Assembly (NCBI GenBank): GCA_028583685.1
Contig: JAMXIF010000031.1
Span: 7,833,849 to 7,897,848, forward strand
From: Petaurus breviceps papuanus
Lineage: Eukaryota > Chordata > Mammalia > Diprotodontia > Petauridae
DNA: 64,000 nt
Reading direction: 5' to 3'
This document shows positions 46,363-58,538 of the stretch, in pieces. A program made the position numbers and the translations under genes. Below the pieces are notes generated by a model. The model saw only the letters and a list, made by a program, of their open reading frames with translations, ran no database searches and was not told where the DNA came from. How positions within the stretch are numbered: position 1 is the stretch's first letter; the number at the start of each line of letters is the position of its first letter.

Positions 46363-47281
46363 TAATAATAAGCTTAAACAAACAAACCAAAAATATCCAG
46401 CACTTTAAGCACTAGAAAAGTAGCTCAAAGTAGAAACTCTTATAAAAGACCCCAGAATCAGAATACTGGAGTAGGAAGAAACCCACTATAATCCTACTCT
46501 CTCTTTATGCAGATAAAGAAACTGTGGCTTGGAGGGGATAGGAGACTTGCTTAAGGTCACACAGCTACCTTGACCAAGCTATTTCAAGGATTCATACAAA
46601 GTAGTTAATAGAAAATAATCAATACTATTCTCCTGCCTTTCCATTGATTGCACCTCTCCTTAGGACCCTACAATCTTCTAAGACCACAGTTCCTATAGAT
46701 TGGACTCTCATCAAGGAAAAGAACTTCGTGTTTCTAGAGAGCAACCCATGACATTCTGGTAAATCTCCTCTCCACCCAAAGACCCATACAGACATCCAAA
46801 CTTACAGTACTACCCTGAGGACTTGGACTTCTTCCGGACCAGAGATATAAGCTAAATATACTTCTGGAGAGAGGCAAACCCCTTCCCCTCACATCTTCAA
46901 AGTTCACCCTTCTCACAATCATAGCAAAGGCAAAGGGTAGGGTCTTTTAGTTCCCACATGTTGGAGCTTGAACTCCACTGTGATTCTTCCAGCTTTGGGG
47001 ACTATTCCAGGAGGGAGGAGTTATTCAGGAGCACCAACTCTCTCACTAGGAAGCTGGATTTCAGGACCACACTTCCTTGCCTCCTCTTCTCTCTAGAAGG
47101 CAGGTTTTAAGGCCTGCCACTTGGGCCCCATCCCATCTCCTCAACCCACCACAGGGTAGAGAGCTTGTACATTTCTGCCACTGCTTCTCTAGGGCTTCAG
47201 CGTCCAAGAGCTCTCTATAGATTTCTCAGGGGGCTAAAGGAAAAACAGTTGTTTAGTCCCAAGGTTAACATTTATACCAAG
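46363..47281. other. Mostly unrecognised; one MIR scrap
   Basis: A minus-strand MIR-like piece lies at about 46490-46580 (GATAAAGAAACTGTGGCTTG, TTGCTTAAGGTCACACAGCT). The remaining sequence up to the HAL1-like element is unassigned. Confidence 0.4.
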
Positions 47282-47283
47282 GT

Positions 47284-49195
47284 GGGGGGGTGGAGTCAAG
47301 ATGGTGGACTAGAAGCAGGACCTCCGCCTGGCTCCAGCTTCCACCTTCCCCAATCCATGTAAAAAGGGGACTCTAAACAAACTTTGGAGCTGCAAAACCC
47401 ACAAAATGACACAGAGAAGCTAACTTCCCGCAGAGGACAGCCCAGCAGGCGGGCAGGAATCGGCCAGCACAGTGCTCTGGGAGCCAAGCCCAGCCCCAGG
47501 TGGAGGCTTTAGCCCCATGGTGGGCCTGACCAGCTGCCAGCAGGAGGGACTCCAGATCAGCAGCAGCTGTGGCCCTTTCCAGATTTATCAACACAAAGAT
47601 GCTAAGGACAAAGTGAGAGGTCAGTGCAGTCTGGACTTTGGGACCAGTAGTCAGGAGTGTGTCAGCTTCTACCTCCAGGACAAGAAGCCACTGAGACTCC
47701 TGGCACAGCCAGCACCACATGGCAGCTTCAGCTCCTGGCCTGCAGACTGTAGGGGGACCAAGCACCAGTCTGAGGGGTAATCACTCTTGCTTTAACCTGC
47801 TTGAATATGGATTGCAGTCTAGGGTGGAGGTTCTGGGGTTCATGACCAGCTTGCCAGAGTGTGTGGAGACCTCAGAGAGGGCACCCAACTAATACCTCCA
47901 GCAGCTGAGAAAACCCCAGCATTTGGGATGAAAGCTCCCCTGTCTGGTGGCAGAGTCCTACTGTGGCAAAAAGCCCAGGGGTCAAGTGACTGAGGGGCGA
48001 CATGACCAGACAAAGGAAACAAAACAAACAGAAGACTCCAACATGAGACTCCTATTTTGGGGACAAAAAGGAGCAAAGCACGGAACAGGAGGAAGACAGT
48101 GAAGTCAGAACTCCTGCACCAAAAGCTTCAAAGGAAAATATGAGCTGGTTACAGGCCATAGATGACCTTAAGAAGAAGATAAGAGAAGTGGAAGAAAAAT
48201 TGGGAAGAGAAATGAGAACAATGCAAGAAAATTATGAAATGAGAGTCAACAGCCTGACTAAGGAAAATAACACCTTAAAAAACAGACTAACTCAATTGGC
48301 AAAAGAGGCTCAAAAAGGCAATGAGGAGAGAAATGCCTTGAAAAGCCAAATTTGCCAGATGGAAAAAGAATCTCAAAAGCTCAATGAGTTGAATCTTTCC
48401 CTCGGATTTAGATTGGAGCAAAGGGAAGATAATGACTTTATGAGAAATGAAGATGCTGTTAAACAGATCCAAACAAATGAAAGAATAGAAGGCAATGTGA
48501 AATATCTCATGGGAAAAACCACTGACCTGGAAAATAGATCCAGGAGAGATAATTTAAAAATTATTGGTCTACCTGAAAGCCATGATCAGGGAAAGAACCT
48601 AGAAATCATCCTCCAAGAAATTCTCAAGGGAAATTGCCCTGATGTTCTAGAACCAGAAGGCAAAATAGAGGTTGAAAGAATCCACTGATCACCTTCTGAA
48701 AAATATCCCAAAAAGAAAACTCCTAGGAATATTATAGCCAGGTTCCAAAATTCCCAGATCAAGGAGAGAATATTACAAGCAGCCAGGAAGAAACAATTTG
48801 AATATTGTAGAAACACAATCAGGATAACACAGGATATGGAAGCTTCTACACTGAGGGATTGAAGGGCCTGGAATATGATATTCCGGAGGGCAGAGGAGCT
48901 GGGATTAAAACCAAAAATCACCTATCCGGCAAAACTGAGTATCATCTTTCAGGGGAAAATATAGTCATTCAGTGAAATAGAGGTCTTTCAAGCATTCTTA
49001 ATGAAAAAAAAAACAGAGTTGAATAGAAAATTTGACATCCAGATACAAGAAGCAAGAGAAGCTTGAAAAGGTAAACAGGGAAAAGAAATCATAAGCCACT
49101 GAGGAAAGTTGAACTATTAACATTCCTACATGGAAAAACGATAATTGTAACTGATGAAACTTTTCTCAGTATGAAAATAGTTGAAGGGAATACAA

Positions 49196-49229
<34 letters not shown>

Positions 49230-50125
49230 ATGTCTATATCAGAGGGTATACGGGCATATGAATACATACGTGAATGTGTGTGTATATATGCTTACAGGTA
49301 TACATAGATAGAGGGCACAGGACCAATTTAATAGGAAGGGATACTTAAAAGGGGAAATTAAGAGGTGAGAGAGGAATATAATGAGAGGAGATGGAGAGAG
49401 ACAGAATGAGGTAAACTATTTCATAAAGAAGAGACGAGAGAAAAGAGTTATAATGGAGGGGAAGAATAGGAAGGCAAAAGGGAATGGGTCAACCTTATTC
49501 TCATTGAATTTGGCTTGGGGAGGGAATGAAATATGCACTAAATAGGCCATCTCACCCTACAGGAGAGTAGGGGGCAAGGGGATGAGAGGGGGGATGATGG
49601 AAGGGATGGCAGGTTGGGGGGGAGGGAATTTGGAAACACTCACTTTTGAAAAGGGACGGGATCAAAGTAGAGAATGGAACTAGTGGGGGGTGGGATAGGA
49701 GGGAGGGAAATATAGTTAGTCTTTTACAATATATCTACTATGTTAATGTTTTGCATTAGCTACACGTGTACAATTTGTACTGAACTGCTTATCTTCCCAG
49801 TAATAGTGGGTGACAAGGGAGGAAGGGAATGAATCTGGAATTCATTCAGATTTAAAATCAAATGTTTAAAATTATATATATATATACTATTATTAATACT
49901 ATTTTACATGTAATTGTGAAATAAGATATACAGGCACTGCCCTACTGGAAAAGTCAAAGGGGGTATGGGAGAAGATATGGGAGAGAGCAGATTGGAGGAG
50001 GGGATATCCTGTGGGACTGCTATTCTGGAGTGGTGGGTAGGGGAAAAACAAAGAGAAAATTTGTAACTCAAAATCTGGTGGAAATGAATGATGTAAATTA
50101 GAAGTTAATAAAGCATTTGGAAAAA
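47284..50125 (+). mobile_element. HAL1-like half-LINE (ORF1-only), copy 3, 5' complete
   Basis: About 2.84 kb. It starts GGGGTGGAGTCAAGATGGTG, the L1-type 5' start, and ends AAGTTAATAAAGCATTTGG plus an A tail. It is closely alike to copy 1 along its whole length, so both come from one subfamily. ORF1 lies at 48080-49066, a TG microsatellite at about 49205-49228, a G-rich purine tract at about 49565-49630 and a 3' UTR to the end. There is no trace of ORF2. I find no convincing target-site duplication. Confidence 0.87.
48080..49066 (+). pseudogene. L1-type ORF1p gene of HAL1-like copy 3 (best preserved)
   Basis: The position of copy 1's start codon reads ACG here (48080). The longest open piece begins at an internal ATG (48140) and runs to a TGA at 48686-48688, giving 182 residues. 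It shows a heptad-rich coiled coil (LKKKIREVEEKLGREM, LKNRLTQLAKEAQKGN), then the start of the RRM-like domain (DLENRSRRDNLKIIGLPE, as in human L1 ORF1p RRSNLRIIGVPE). After the stop the frame reads on through TPRNIIARFQNSQIKERI, QAARKKQFEYC and TYPAKLSI to an EAREA end at 49066. Confidence 0.85.
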
Positions 50126-52597
50126 AAACAAAACATCAGTTTTCTTTTACACAGTGAGGTGGCTCGGATCTAACAATATCAGTTGACCAACTTATCCCTC
50201 GTTCCTGAGATTCAACCTCCATGAGGTGCCAACACTCTCCATAGGAAGATGCCTTCAAAGATCCAAACAAATGTTCCCCTTCCTGTAAGGTTATAAGGAT
50301 GATCAGGGAACTTTCCTGATTAATACTCCCCTCCCACAGAAAAGAGCAAAATTACATTTTGCCCAGTAAGAGAAGTACTTCGCCTCTACAGTCGTTTCCC
50401 ACTGTCCAATGCCAACACGGAGGTGACCCTGATTTCTCAAAGACTATGACAATTGAGCACAAGCTCTGGCAAGTACTACCAACTCGTATTCGTTCACAGT
50501 GGCTTGTTACCTGAAAGACCCAGAAGGTGATCAATTTTTTTGGCCATGATTACTCATTAGAATTGCTGATTAAGTTGTAGAAGGGGTTGCTATCTATTTC
50601 AGTAAAGGAAATCTCTGAAATCATGGGTTTTTGGAAATGAGTAAGAAAAGGAAAAACATTCCATTTTTCCATTTTCAGCTAAAAGCCTCCCAGTTCTGCA
50701 CTTTCCCCAGTGTCAAGAGAAGAATTATCCTTCTCTGATAGTTTCTGAGCCAGCCAGGCTCCTGTATCACCTGCTAGTTTCCAACTATAGAGTCTTAGGA
50801 GAAAGAATAAAACCATAACTAGGGTGGAGCAGCTTGGACTTCTTGCCAGACTGCCAAAATTTAGAGGACAGCTGAAAGCTTTCATACTCCCCAATGAGGG
50901 TTTTCTCAGGCCACCTGCTTTGTTCCCTCTCCTAGCAGCAGCCTCTGCTGCAACAGTCTTATGATTTCCTGCCCAAGGGACAGAAATTATAGGTCAATGT
51001 CAAATGGGTCTCCCCCTAACCAAGAAGCCTTTTGTCCCATGGTCTGAGGTCTCTCCATTCCTCCTCCTCAACTTAATTAATTTTAAAGTGTTGATATGAA
51101 GACATCTTTTTTGTGCTGCATGCTTCATGGCATGTTTTGTGATGCATGTTATAACTTTGGAAAGGAGCCCATCTATGTCTACTGCTAACTATACCCAATG
51201 TCAAGCCTACTGGGGCATGAGGACAGTTGGATAGGAAAATTCTAAGGCCCCTAGAAAGAATTGTGATCTGGATACTACATTAAAAAAAAAAAAACACAGA
51301 CTGAAATAACAGCATTCGCCTTTCTCGAGGAATGGATGGTTTCCAGCAATGGAAGATAGATAGGGAAGACATAAGGTGAAGAGACTGTTCTTATAAAGGT
51401 GGCAAAGCACTGCACTGAGGGGTGGGAGTTCAATTCTCCCATTCACAAACATGTCCCATACTATGATCGATGTGGGGGGATGCTTCTATGACATTACCTC
51501 CCCTTTTCCTTCTCTGCCCCCTCAAGGCAACATCCACTTTTGGAGCTGCACACCTAGGGCAATAGGACCTCCTGCACAGTGTGCCTACACCCCAGCCCTG
51601 GGGTGATTCCCACTCCTCCTCTTCCACAAAAATGTGCATAATAATACCAAAGGCATTATTGGGGCTGTTTATGTTGCTCCCTCCCAGGAACTGCACCATG
51701 GCAACTTAGGCTTGGTCTCTGGAATGTCTTTCCACATCCTCCCTTCCCCCTTCTCTCTCACTGCTTATTAGATTTTTATTTAAAATGTTTATTAAAATTC
51801 CAGAAACTATCTCTCTTCAACCTTCATTATGAAGACTTCATTTTTTCCCTGTACATTTTCATATTTAAGTAGGGCATTGGGCCTGAGGGTTGAATACTCT
51901 GTTAACAGCATGGAACTTTGAAAATGTGTGTCCAGATCACTGTTAAAGGTAGGAGCATACCTGAAACTGCCTAATAACCATCTGTTTCTATCGTCCTGTA
52001 AGGAGAGCGTCAAAGATAATAAGATTTATTCACAAAGTATTTACTCCATTGTTTCAAACATAAATATGTAAATGGAAAAATCTTAGACTGGGAATTACCT
52101 ACTACTACAGCTTTCAAGTCTAACAATATTCTTTGCTCTATAAACATAGGCTGACAGGGTAAAAAAAAAAAAAGGTACAGCTGTGGTCCTAAAGAAAAAG
52201 AATTAGAGAAGAATCAAACCTATAGGCAATTATTTAATGAGAAAGAATGATGCTGCAAAAAGACAGCAGATTATTCTAGGTAACAAAGATTACCACTCCC
52301 CCCAAAAAAGGAAAAGAGAAGCTTCTCTTCCCATATCTCATTTACCAACCTTGACCCCCACCCCCACCCCATCTCCCACAGGAGGGATATAGCCAGAGCT
52401 GTTCATTAATAATTAGAGGTCAGGTCAAGATTTAGAGAAGAGAAAAGGAACAAAGAAGTAGAAACAAAGATTTTCAATTACAAAATACTAATGTTGATTA
52501 GATTTTTTTTTCTCCTACCTTCTTTGCAAGAGGATTATGGGGGAGGGGGTTTATATTAAAAATAACATAAGTAACTCCATTTTTTTATTCATCATTT
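50126..52597. other. Long stretch with no recognised feature
   Basis: About 2.5 kb free of young repeats. Minus-strand frames at 50352-50534, 51207-51452 and 51430-51699 lack domain likeness or splice context that I could support. Short A runs occur at 51282 and 52160. Confidence 0.4.
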
Positions 52598-52921
52598 TGT
52601 GAAGTTAAGTTTCAACTCTATGTAAGTCAACTGATTTTGGAGATTGCACAATTTTACTCTCCCCTACTCATTATTACCTGATCACAAGATTATACTGCTG
52701 GCCTTCACCTAAATACCTCCCTACCCCCTGCACCAATAAGAAACCAGATGTCTTAATCTCTATATCCCGTTTTTCACTTACTACTCATTGTATATTAACT
52801 AGGGAGAAACCAAGATCTGAGGCCCCTTGTGCTACCAAAAGCCTGGGGCCCAATTTGTTTTGCAACAGATACACTGCTGAATAAATCACTTATGTGGATA
52901 AAACTTGGTTTCTTTATTTCA
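52598..52921 (+). mobile_element. Possible solo LTR, class I ERV-like (fossil)
   Basis: A TG start (TGTGAAGTTAAG) and a CA end (CTTTATTTCA) enclose a TATA-like CTCTATATCCC at about 52760 and an AATAAA at about 52880 in LTR order (U3, R, U5). No internal viral genes adjoin. I could not confirm a flanking duplication, so the edges and class are tentative. Old. Confidence 0.4.
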
Positions 52922-53359
52922 TTGTAATAGGTGAAGGGATGAGAGAGAGAGAGAGAACATCATTGCTCTCCAAAATGGTTGGATTAGTTCACAGTCTCAC
53001 TAACAGTGTATTAGTGTCCCAATTTTTCCACATCCCCTCCAACATTTGTCATTTTCCCCTTCTATCATTTTAGCCAATCTGAAATGTGCGAGATGGTAGC
53101 TCAAAGTTGTTTTAATTTACATTTTTCTAAAGAGTCAATAATGATATAGGGTATTTTTGACAAGACTATATATAGCTTTGATTTCTTCATCCAAGTTTAT
53201 ATCCTTTGACTATTTATCAACTGGGGAGTAACTATATTCTTATAAATTTGACAAAATTCTCTATATATTTGAGATGATACCTTTATCTGAGAAACTGTCT
53301 TATAAAAATGTTCTGCTTTCTAATTTTAGTTACATTGGTTTTATTTGTACAAAAGCTTT

Positions 53360-53435
53360 TTTTTTTTTTTGCTTTTTGGAGGGGGGAGGGGAGGGCAATT
53401 GGGGCTAAGCAACTTGCCCAAGGTCACAAGACTAG
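53360..53435 (-). mobile_element. tRNA-derived short SINE, truncated, antisense
   Basis: A T-run, TGCTTTTTGGAGGGGGGAGG and CTTGCCCAAGGTCACA, then the element stops. The tRNA-like head is absent, as in a 5'-truncated insertion. Confidence 0.75.
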
Positions 53436-54284
53436 TTTTTATGTTGTTTCTTTAGTACAAAATTAGTACAAAGGCTTTTTAATTTAATATAATCAAAATT
53501 ATCCATTTTGCATTTCACAATGCTATCTCTTTATTAATAAAATTTTATATTCATAAATTCTTCTCTTATCCCTAAGTCTTATAGGCAATATATTCCATGT
53601 TCTTCTAATTTATTTATCTCTCCCTTTATGCTTAGGTCACATATCCATTTTGATCTTATCTTGGTATATAATATAAGATATTGGTCTACACCTATTTTCT
53701 TCCAGACTGCATTCCAGTTTTCCCAACAATATTTTTCCAAATAGTGAATTCTTATCCCAAAAGCTTAAATCTTAATGTTTGTCAAACACAATGTTATTGT
53801 AATCATTTACTACTGTGTATTGTATGTCTACATACATATATGTCTATACATATATATACATATGTCTACTCTGTTTCATTGATCCACCTTTCTATTTCTT
53901 ACTCAGTACCAGATAGTTTTAATAATTACTGACTTATAATATAGTTTAAAACCTGGTATTGCTAGATCTTCTTCCTTTAGATTTTTCATCAATTCCTTTG
54001 ATATTCTTGACTTTTTGTTCTTCCAAAAAAAAATTTTGTTATTATTTTTTCAAACTTAAAATAATTTTTTGATAATCTGATTGGAATGGCATTGAATAAG
54101 TAGGTTAGCTTAAGTAGAATTGTCATTTTTATTTTATTGGCTCTGCCCACCTATGAACAATTAATATCCCTTCAACTATTTAAATCTGACTTTATTTATA
54201 TAAAAAGTATCCCATAACTATATTATGAAGTTCCTGGGTTTGTCTTTGCAGATATGCTCCTAAATATTTTATGCTGTTATTTTA

Positions 54285-54445
54285 TTTATTTATTTTTTTT
54301 AAGCAATCAGGGTTAAGTAACTTGCTCAAGGTTACACGGCCAGTTATTTCTGGGTGTGGTGCTAAGTATCTGAGCCCGGATTTGATCCAGGTCATCCCGA
54401 CACTGGAGCCGGTGCTCTTACTTGCTGTACTACCTGGCCGCCCCC
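54285..54445 (-). mobile_element. WSINE1-like SINE, antisense, 15-bp target-site duplication
   Basis: AAGCAATCAGGGTTAAGTAA tail side, GACACTGGAGCCGGTGCTCT and TACCTGGCCGCCCC head side. It is flanked by TATGCTGTTATTTTA (54270-54284 and 54446-54460), inside L1 ORF2. Confidence 0.92.
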
Positions 54446-55380
54446 TATGCTGTTATTTTAAATGGGATATCTCTTTACTCTGTCTTCTTGCAGGGTTTTG
54501 TTCATAATACATATAAATGCTGATGATTTATGTGAGTTTATTTTTTATCCTGCAACTTTGATAAAATTATTACTTTTTTCCACTAGCTTTTTAGTTGAAT
54601 CTCTAGGATTTTTTGAGCATATCATCATATCATCTGTGAAAGTTTTATTACTTTATTGCCCCTTCTGAATAATCCCATTTCTTTTTCTTCTCTTATTGCT
54701 AGCATTTCTAATACAATATTGAATAATATTGGTGATAATGGGCATCCTTGTCTCACTCCTGATTTTATTTGGAAGGTTTCTAGCTAGACCTGTTACAAAT
54801 AAGTCTTGCTGATTGTTTTAGGTAGATGCTTATCATTTTAAGGAAAAAAACCCACTCGTAACTATGCTTTCAAGTCTTTAAATAGGAATGAGTTGTATTT
54901 TTGTCAAAAAACTTTTTCTGAATCTATTGATATAATAATATTTTTGTTATTTTGTTATTGATATAATCAATTATGTTAATAGTTTTCCTTATATTAAACC
55001 ATCCCTGCCTTCTGCTTTAAATCCCACTTGGTCACAATGTATAATCTTTATGATATATTGTTATAGTCTCCTAAGTAGTTTTTAATTTAGAATTTTTGGC
55101 CCAATATTCATTAGTGGAATTGGTTTATGATTTTCTTTTTCTGTTTTTGCTCTTCCTGTTTTAGGTATCAGAACCATATTTGTTTTATAAAACATTTTTA
55201 TCATTATTTTTAATAAAAGTATTGTTTCTGTACCTTGTTCTTTAATCCTCTCCTTTAAGGTTAGGTTATTTAGTCTCTAATTAATTTTAATATGTTTTTC
55301 CTGATCCCCTATTAAATATATTTTTATTGCATTATGATCTGAAAAGGATGCATTTAATACTGCTTTTCTGTACTGAACTA

Positions 55381-55788
55381 CCGTGTTTCCCCGATAATAA
55401 GACACTGTCTTATTAATTTTTTTGGAAAGAAAAACACCAGAGGGCTTATTTTCAGGGGAGGGCTTATGTTGTCCTGCCTCAGCTCTCCTCCGCGGCACTG
55501 CTCTCAATGGCGCCAGCAAGCAAATCACTGGGGAAGAACAGGATGATGTGCTCACTGCTGCAGCTCTGATTGGATGGAGCTCGGAGCACGGTGTGCGTTT
55601 CACGGGGGGGGGGGGGAACGGTGCATACAGATGGTACCGTAATGTAGCGTGTAGTGCAGGGGATCACCTTCACTACAGTAGCAATCTCAATAGGGCTTAT
55701 TTTCGGGGGAGGGCTTATTTTAGAGGAATCTTACACAGTGAGGGGAGGGCTTATTTTGGGGATAGGTCTTATTATTGGGGAAACACAG
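55381..55788. mobile_element. TA-flanked inverted-repeat DNA transposon (MITE), 408 bp
   Basis: The left end is CCGTGTTTCCCC followed by ATAATAAGAC. The right end complements to CTGTGTTTCCCC followed by ATAATAAGAC, so the two 23-bp ends differ at two sites. TA lies on both sides (55379-55380 and 55789-55790), which fits a Tc1/mariner-type duplication. The words GGGCTTATTTTC and GGGGAGGGCTTAT recur near both ends. The centre is GC- and CpG-rich, unlike its surroundings. It has no transposase; frames through it only translate the repeats. Confidence 0.78.
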
Positions 55789-55860
55789 TATAAAGTTTCT
55801 ATGCCCTAATATTTGGTCAATTTTTGTAAAGGTACCATGTACTGATGAGAAAAAGGCATA

Positions 55861-56202
55861 TTACTTTCTATTTCCATGCAGTTCTTTCCAGATAGCTGTC
55901 ACATCTAGCTTATCTAAGATTCCACTCATCATCTTGACTTCTTTCTTATTTATTTTTTGTTTAGATTTATCTAGTTCGGAGAGGGGAAGGTTTAAGTCCC
56001 CCACCATTATAGTTTTGCTATATATTTCCACCTGCAATTCATTTAGTTTTTCCTTTAAAAATTTGGATGCTATAGTATTTGGTGCATATAGCTTTAGTAT
56101 TGATATTACTTCATCATATATGGTACATTTGACCACAGTATACTTTCCCTGTTTACCTCTTTTGATTAAATCTATTTTAGCTTTAACTTTGTCCACAATC
56201 AC
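55861..56202 (-). pseudogene. L1 ORF2 endonuclease fragment
   Basis: A 113-residue open piece from the AP-like endonuclease domain of L1 ORF2p, which nicks target DNA. It reads TIYDEVISILKLYAPNT, then NELQVEIYSKTIMVGDLN and PLSELDKSKQKINKKE, ending LDVTAIWKELH. Human L1 has the matching ILNIYAPNTG, LIMGDFNTPLS and IDIYRTLHP. In GDLN the second residue of the catalytic GDFN motif is changed. It lies directly upstream (in L1 direction) of the RT region. Confidence 0.85.
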
Positions 56203-56286
56203 AATTGCTACCCCTACTTTTTTTTTTAATTCAGTTGAAGCATAATAAATCCTATGCTAGTTCTTCATTTTTACTCTATGTGTGTC

Positions 56287-56856
56287 TGTAGCAGCAAGCA
56301 CTCCAGCATCCCCAGGGTGGCTGCCAACACAGGTTCTTAGATATGCTTTTCTAAAGGGAAGCAACTCAAAATGGGTTAACAATCTTGCTTTAATCGATCA
56401 AACATATCATTTACCTAGTTCAGGGGAAAAAGTCAGCACCCTGAACTTCAGAGTACATGGAGGTTACAAGCAGAAATTACAAGACAGAGAAACAAACAGA
56501 TCAAGCAGACAGGCCTCCAACTGTCCAACCATTACATCCATATCTAGTCAGTTACCAGAGAAGGAAGCATCAACATCTGGGTTTTTCAAAGCCAGATGGG
56601 GCTCTCAACAGCTGCCCAGAGTCTCGTCTGGTCAAATCACACAACATTTCTCAAAGTGAGCCCCAAAGCAAAGCCTCACATCAGGGATTATATAGCCTTC
56701 TCCAGGCTCAGAGGATGTAACAACCCTGTTGACCCACTGCCCAATCACAAAGTATCTTCTGAAAAACAAGCCTCCCACCACAGGCTCCAGGTGCACTTAA
56801 GGTTATCAAAGGGCCTAGGGGCAGGGAAGATCTTAAAAATTTACATTTCTGTAACA
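56287..56856 (-). mobile_element. Solo LTR, probably class III (ERVL-like), fossil
   Basis: 570 bp with TG...CA ends and short inverted ends (TGTAGCAG and CTGTAACA). It is flanked by a perfect 5-bp duplication GTGTC (56282-56286 and 56857-56861), the length usual for ERVL-type elements. Read on the minus strand it shows a TATA box (GGCTATATAATCCC) about 200 bp from the start and a GATTAAA polyadenylation-like signal further on. No viral genes adjoin, so it is a solo LTR left by recombination. The intact duplication suggests moderate age. Confidence 0.85.
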
Positions 56857-57549
56857 GTGTCTCTCATTTTTAAAGGTGTTTACATTGTAAGCAACATATT
56901 GTCAGATTCTGGTTTTTGACCCACTCTGCTACCTTTTTTTTGTTTGTTTTATGGGTGAGTTCATCCCATTCACATTGTAAGTTATAATTACTAGTTGGGC
57001 ATTTCTCTCCATCCTATTTTTTTTCACTGTTTATCCTTCTCTTTTTACCTTATCCTTTCTCAGATATCTAATTTAGTTCTGATCACTGCCTCCCTAATCC
57101 AGACCCCTTCTTCTAAGAGTCCCTCCCTTATCATATCCCTTGTATCTCCTATTTTTTCTTTCTTAACAAGAAGATTTTTATACCCTTCTAGATGTACATT
57201 ATTCCCTCTTTAACCCAGTTCTGATGAGAATAAAGTTCTAGCACTACCAGCCCTCTACCCTCTCCTACCTTCCACTGTAAGAGTTCTTCCATTCATGCCT
57301 CATTTGTATGAGATAATGGATCTATTTTACCTCTCCCTACCCAATTTTATTATTTAAGATCATCTCATCATAATTAACTTTACCCCAAGCCTTCTATCTA
57401 TGTATACTCTTTCAAACAACCCTAGTAATTATAACATTCTTAAGAGCTACAGATAACTTTATCCCACGTAAGAAGTAAACAGTTTGACTTTATTAAATCC
57501 CTTACAATTTATCTTTCATGTATATTTTCTTATGTTTCTCCTAATTCTT

Positions 57550-57716
57550 TTTTTTTTTTTTGCTTTTTGGAGGGGGGAGGTCAGGGCAATTGGGGTTAAA
57601 TGACTTGCCCAAGGTCACATGGTTAGTAAGTGTTAACTGTCTGAGGCCGGATTTGAACTTGGGTCCTCCTGACTCCAGGGCCAGTGCTCTATTTACTGCA
57701 CCACCTAGCTTCCCCC
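57550..57716 (-). mobile_element. tRNA-derived short SINE, antisense
   Basis: TGCTTTTTGGAGGGGGGAGG tail side, GGGTCCTCCTGACTCCAGGG and CACCACCTAGCTTCCCC head side. It is flanked by TCTCCTAATTCTT (57537-57549 and 57717-57729), inside the L1. Confidence 0.92.
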
Positions 57717-58380
57717 TCTCCTAATTCTTATAGGTAAAAATTTCCATTTGGTTTTGATCTTTTTCTCAAGAACACGTGAAAGCCCTTTAATTAAATAAAT
57801 ATCCTTTTTTTTTTTTTTTATCCTTGCAGGATTCAGGTTTGCTGGGCAAGATATTCTTGGTTGCAAACCCAGCTCCTTTGCTCTTCAGAATACCCATGTC
57901 CTTCAGTCTTTTAATGTAGAAGCTGCTAAATCTTGTGTCATTCTGACTGTAGCTCCACAATATTTAAATTGTTTCTTTCTAGTTGTATGTAGCATTTACT
58001 TCTTGACCTGAGAACTTCAAAAATTAGCTATAAGGTTCCTGTGAGTTTCCATCTTGGGATCTTTTTTTAGGAAATGATCAGTGGATTGCAAAATATCTAA
58101 TTTTACCTTCTAGTTATAAAACTTCAGCAATCTTCTTTAATAATGTCTTGAAGTATAGTGTCTAGACTCTAGACTCTTTAAAAAAAAAAAAACTTAACTT
58201 TCAACAATTCTTTATTTTTTTCTCCATCATTTGTTTTCCAGGTCAGTTATTTTTGCAATGAGATATTGTATAGTCTCTTCTATTTTTTTCATTCTTTTGA
58301 TTTTACTTTATTATTCTTGATGTCTTATGAATTCAATATCTTCCCCTTGCCCAACTTAATTTTTAAGGAGTTATTTTCTT

Positions 58381-58538
58381 CTTCTTCTTTGTCTTCTTCT
58401 TCTTCTTCTGGCAGGGGGAAGGCAGGGCAATTGAGATTAAGTGACTTGCCCAAGGTCACATGGCTAGAAAGTGTTAAGCATCTGAGGCTGGATTTGAAAT
58501 CCTTCTGATTCCAGGGCCAGTGTCGCCTAGACACCCCT
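58381..58538 (-). mobile_element. tRNA-derived short SINE with TTC-expanded tail, antisense
   Basis: A TTC-rich tail, GGGAAGGCAGGGCAATTGAG, GTGACTTGCCCAAGGTCACA and a damaged head. It is flanked by AAGGAGTTATTTTCTT (58365-58380 and 58539-58554), inside the L1 ORF1 region. Confidence 0.9.

Noticed and set aside
50352-50534. Minus-strand 60-residue frame with a few CpG-containing words
   Set aside because: Too short, no motif, and no splice or neighbour context to support an exon.
55422-55793. 123-residue open frame with repeated RAYF words
   Set aside because: The repeated words are translations of the GGGCTTATTTTC repeats of the TA-flanked MITE.
55775-56245. 156-residue plus-strand frame
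   Set aside because: It is the antisense shadow of the L1 ORF2 endonuclease, which reads convincingly on the minus strand.
28017-58538. tRNA-like boxes in many short elements
   Set aside because: They are heads of SINEs with tails and target-site duplications, not functional tRNA genes.
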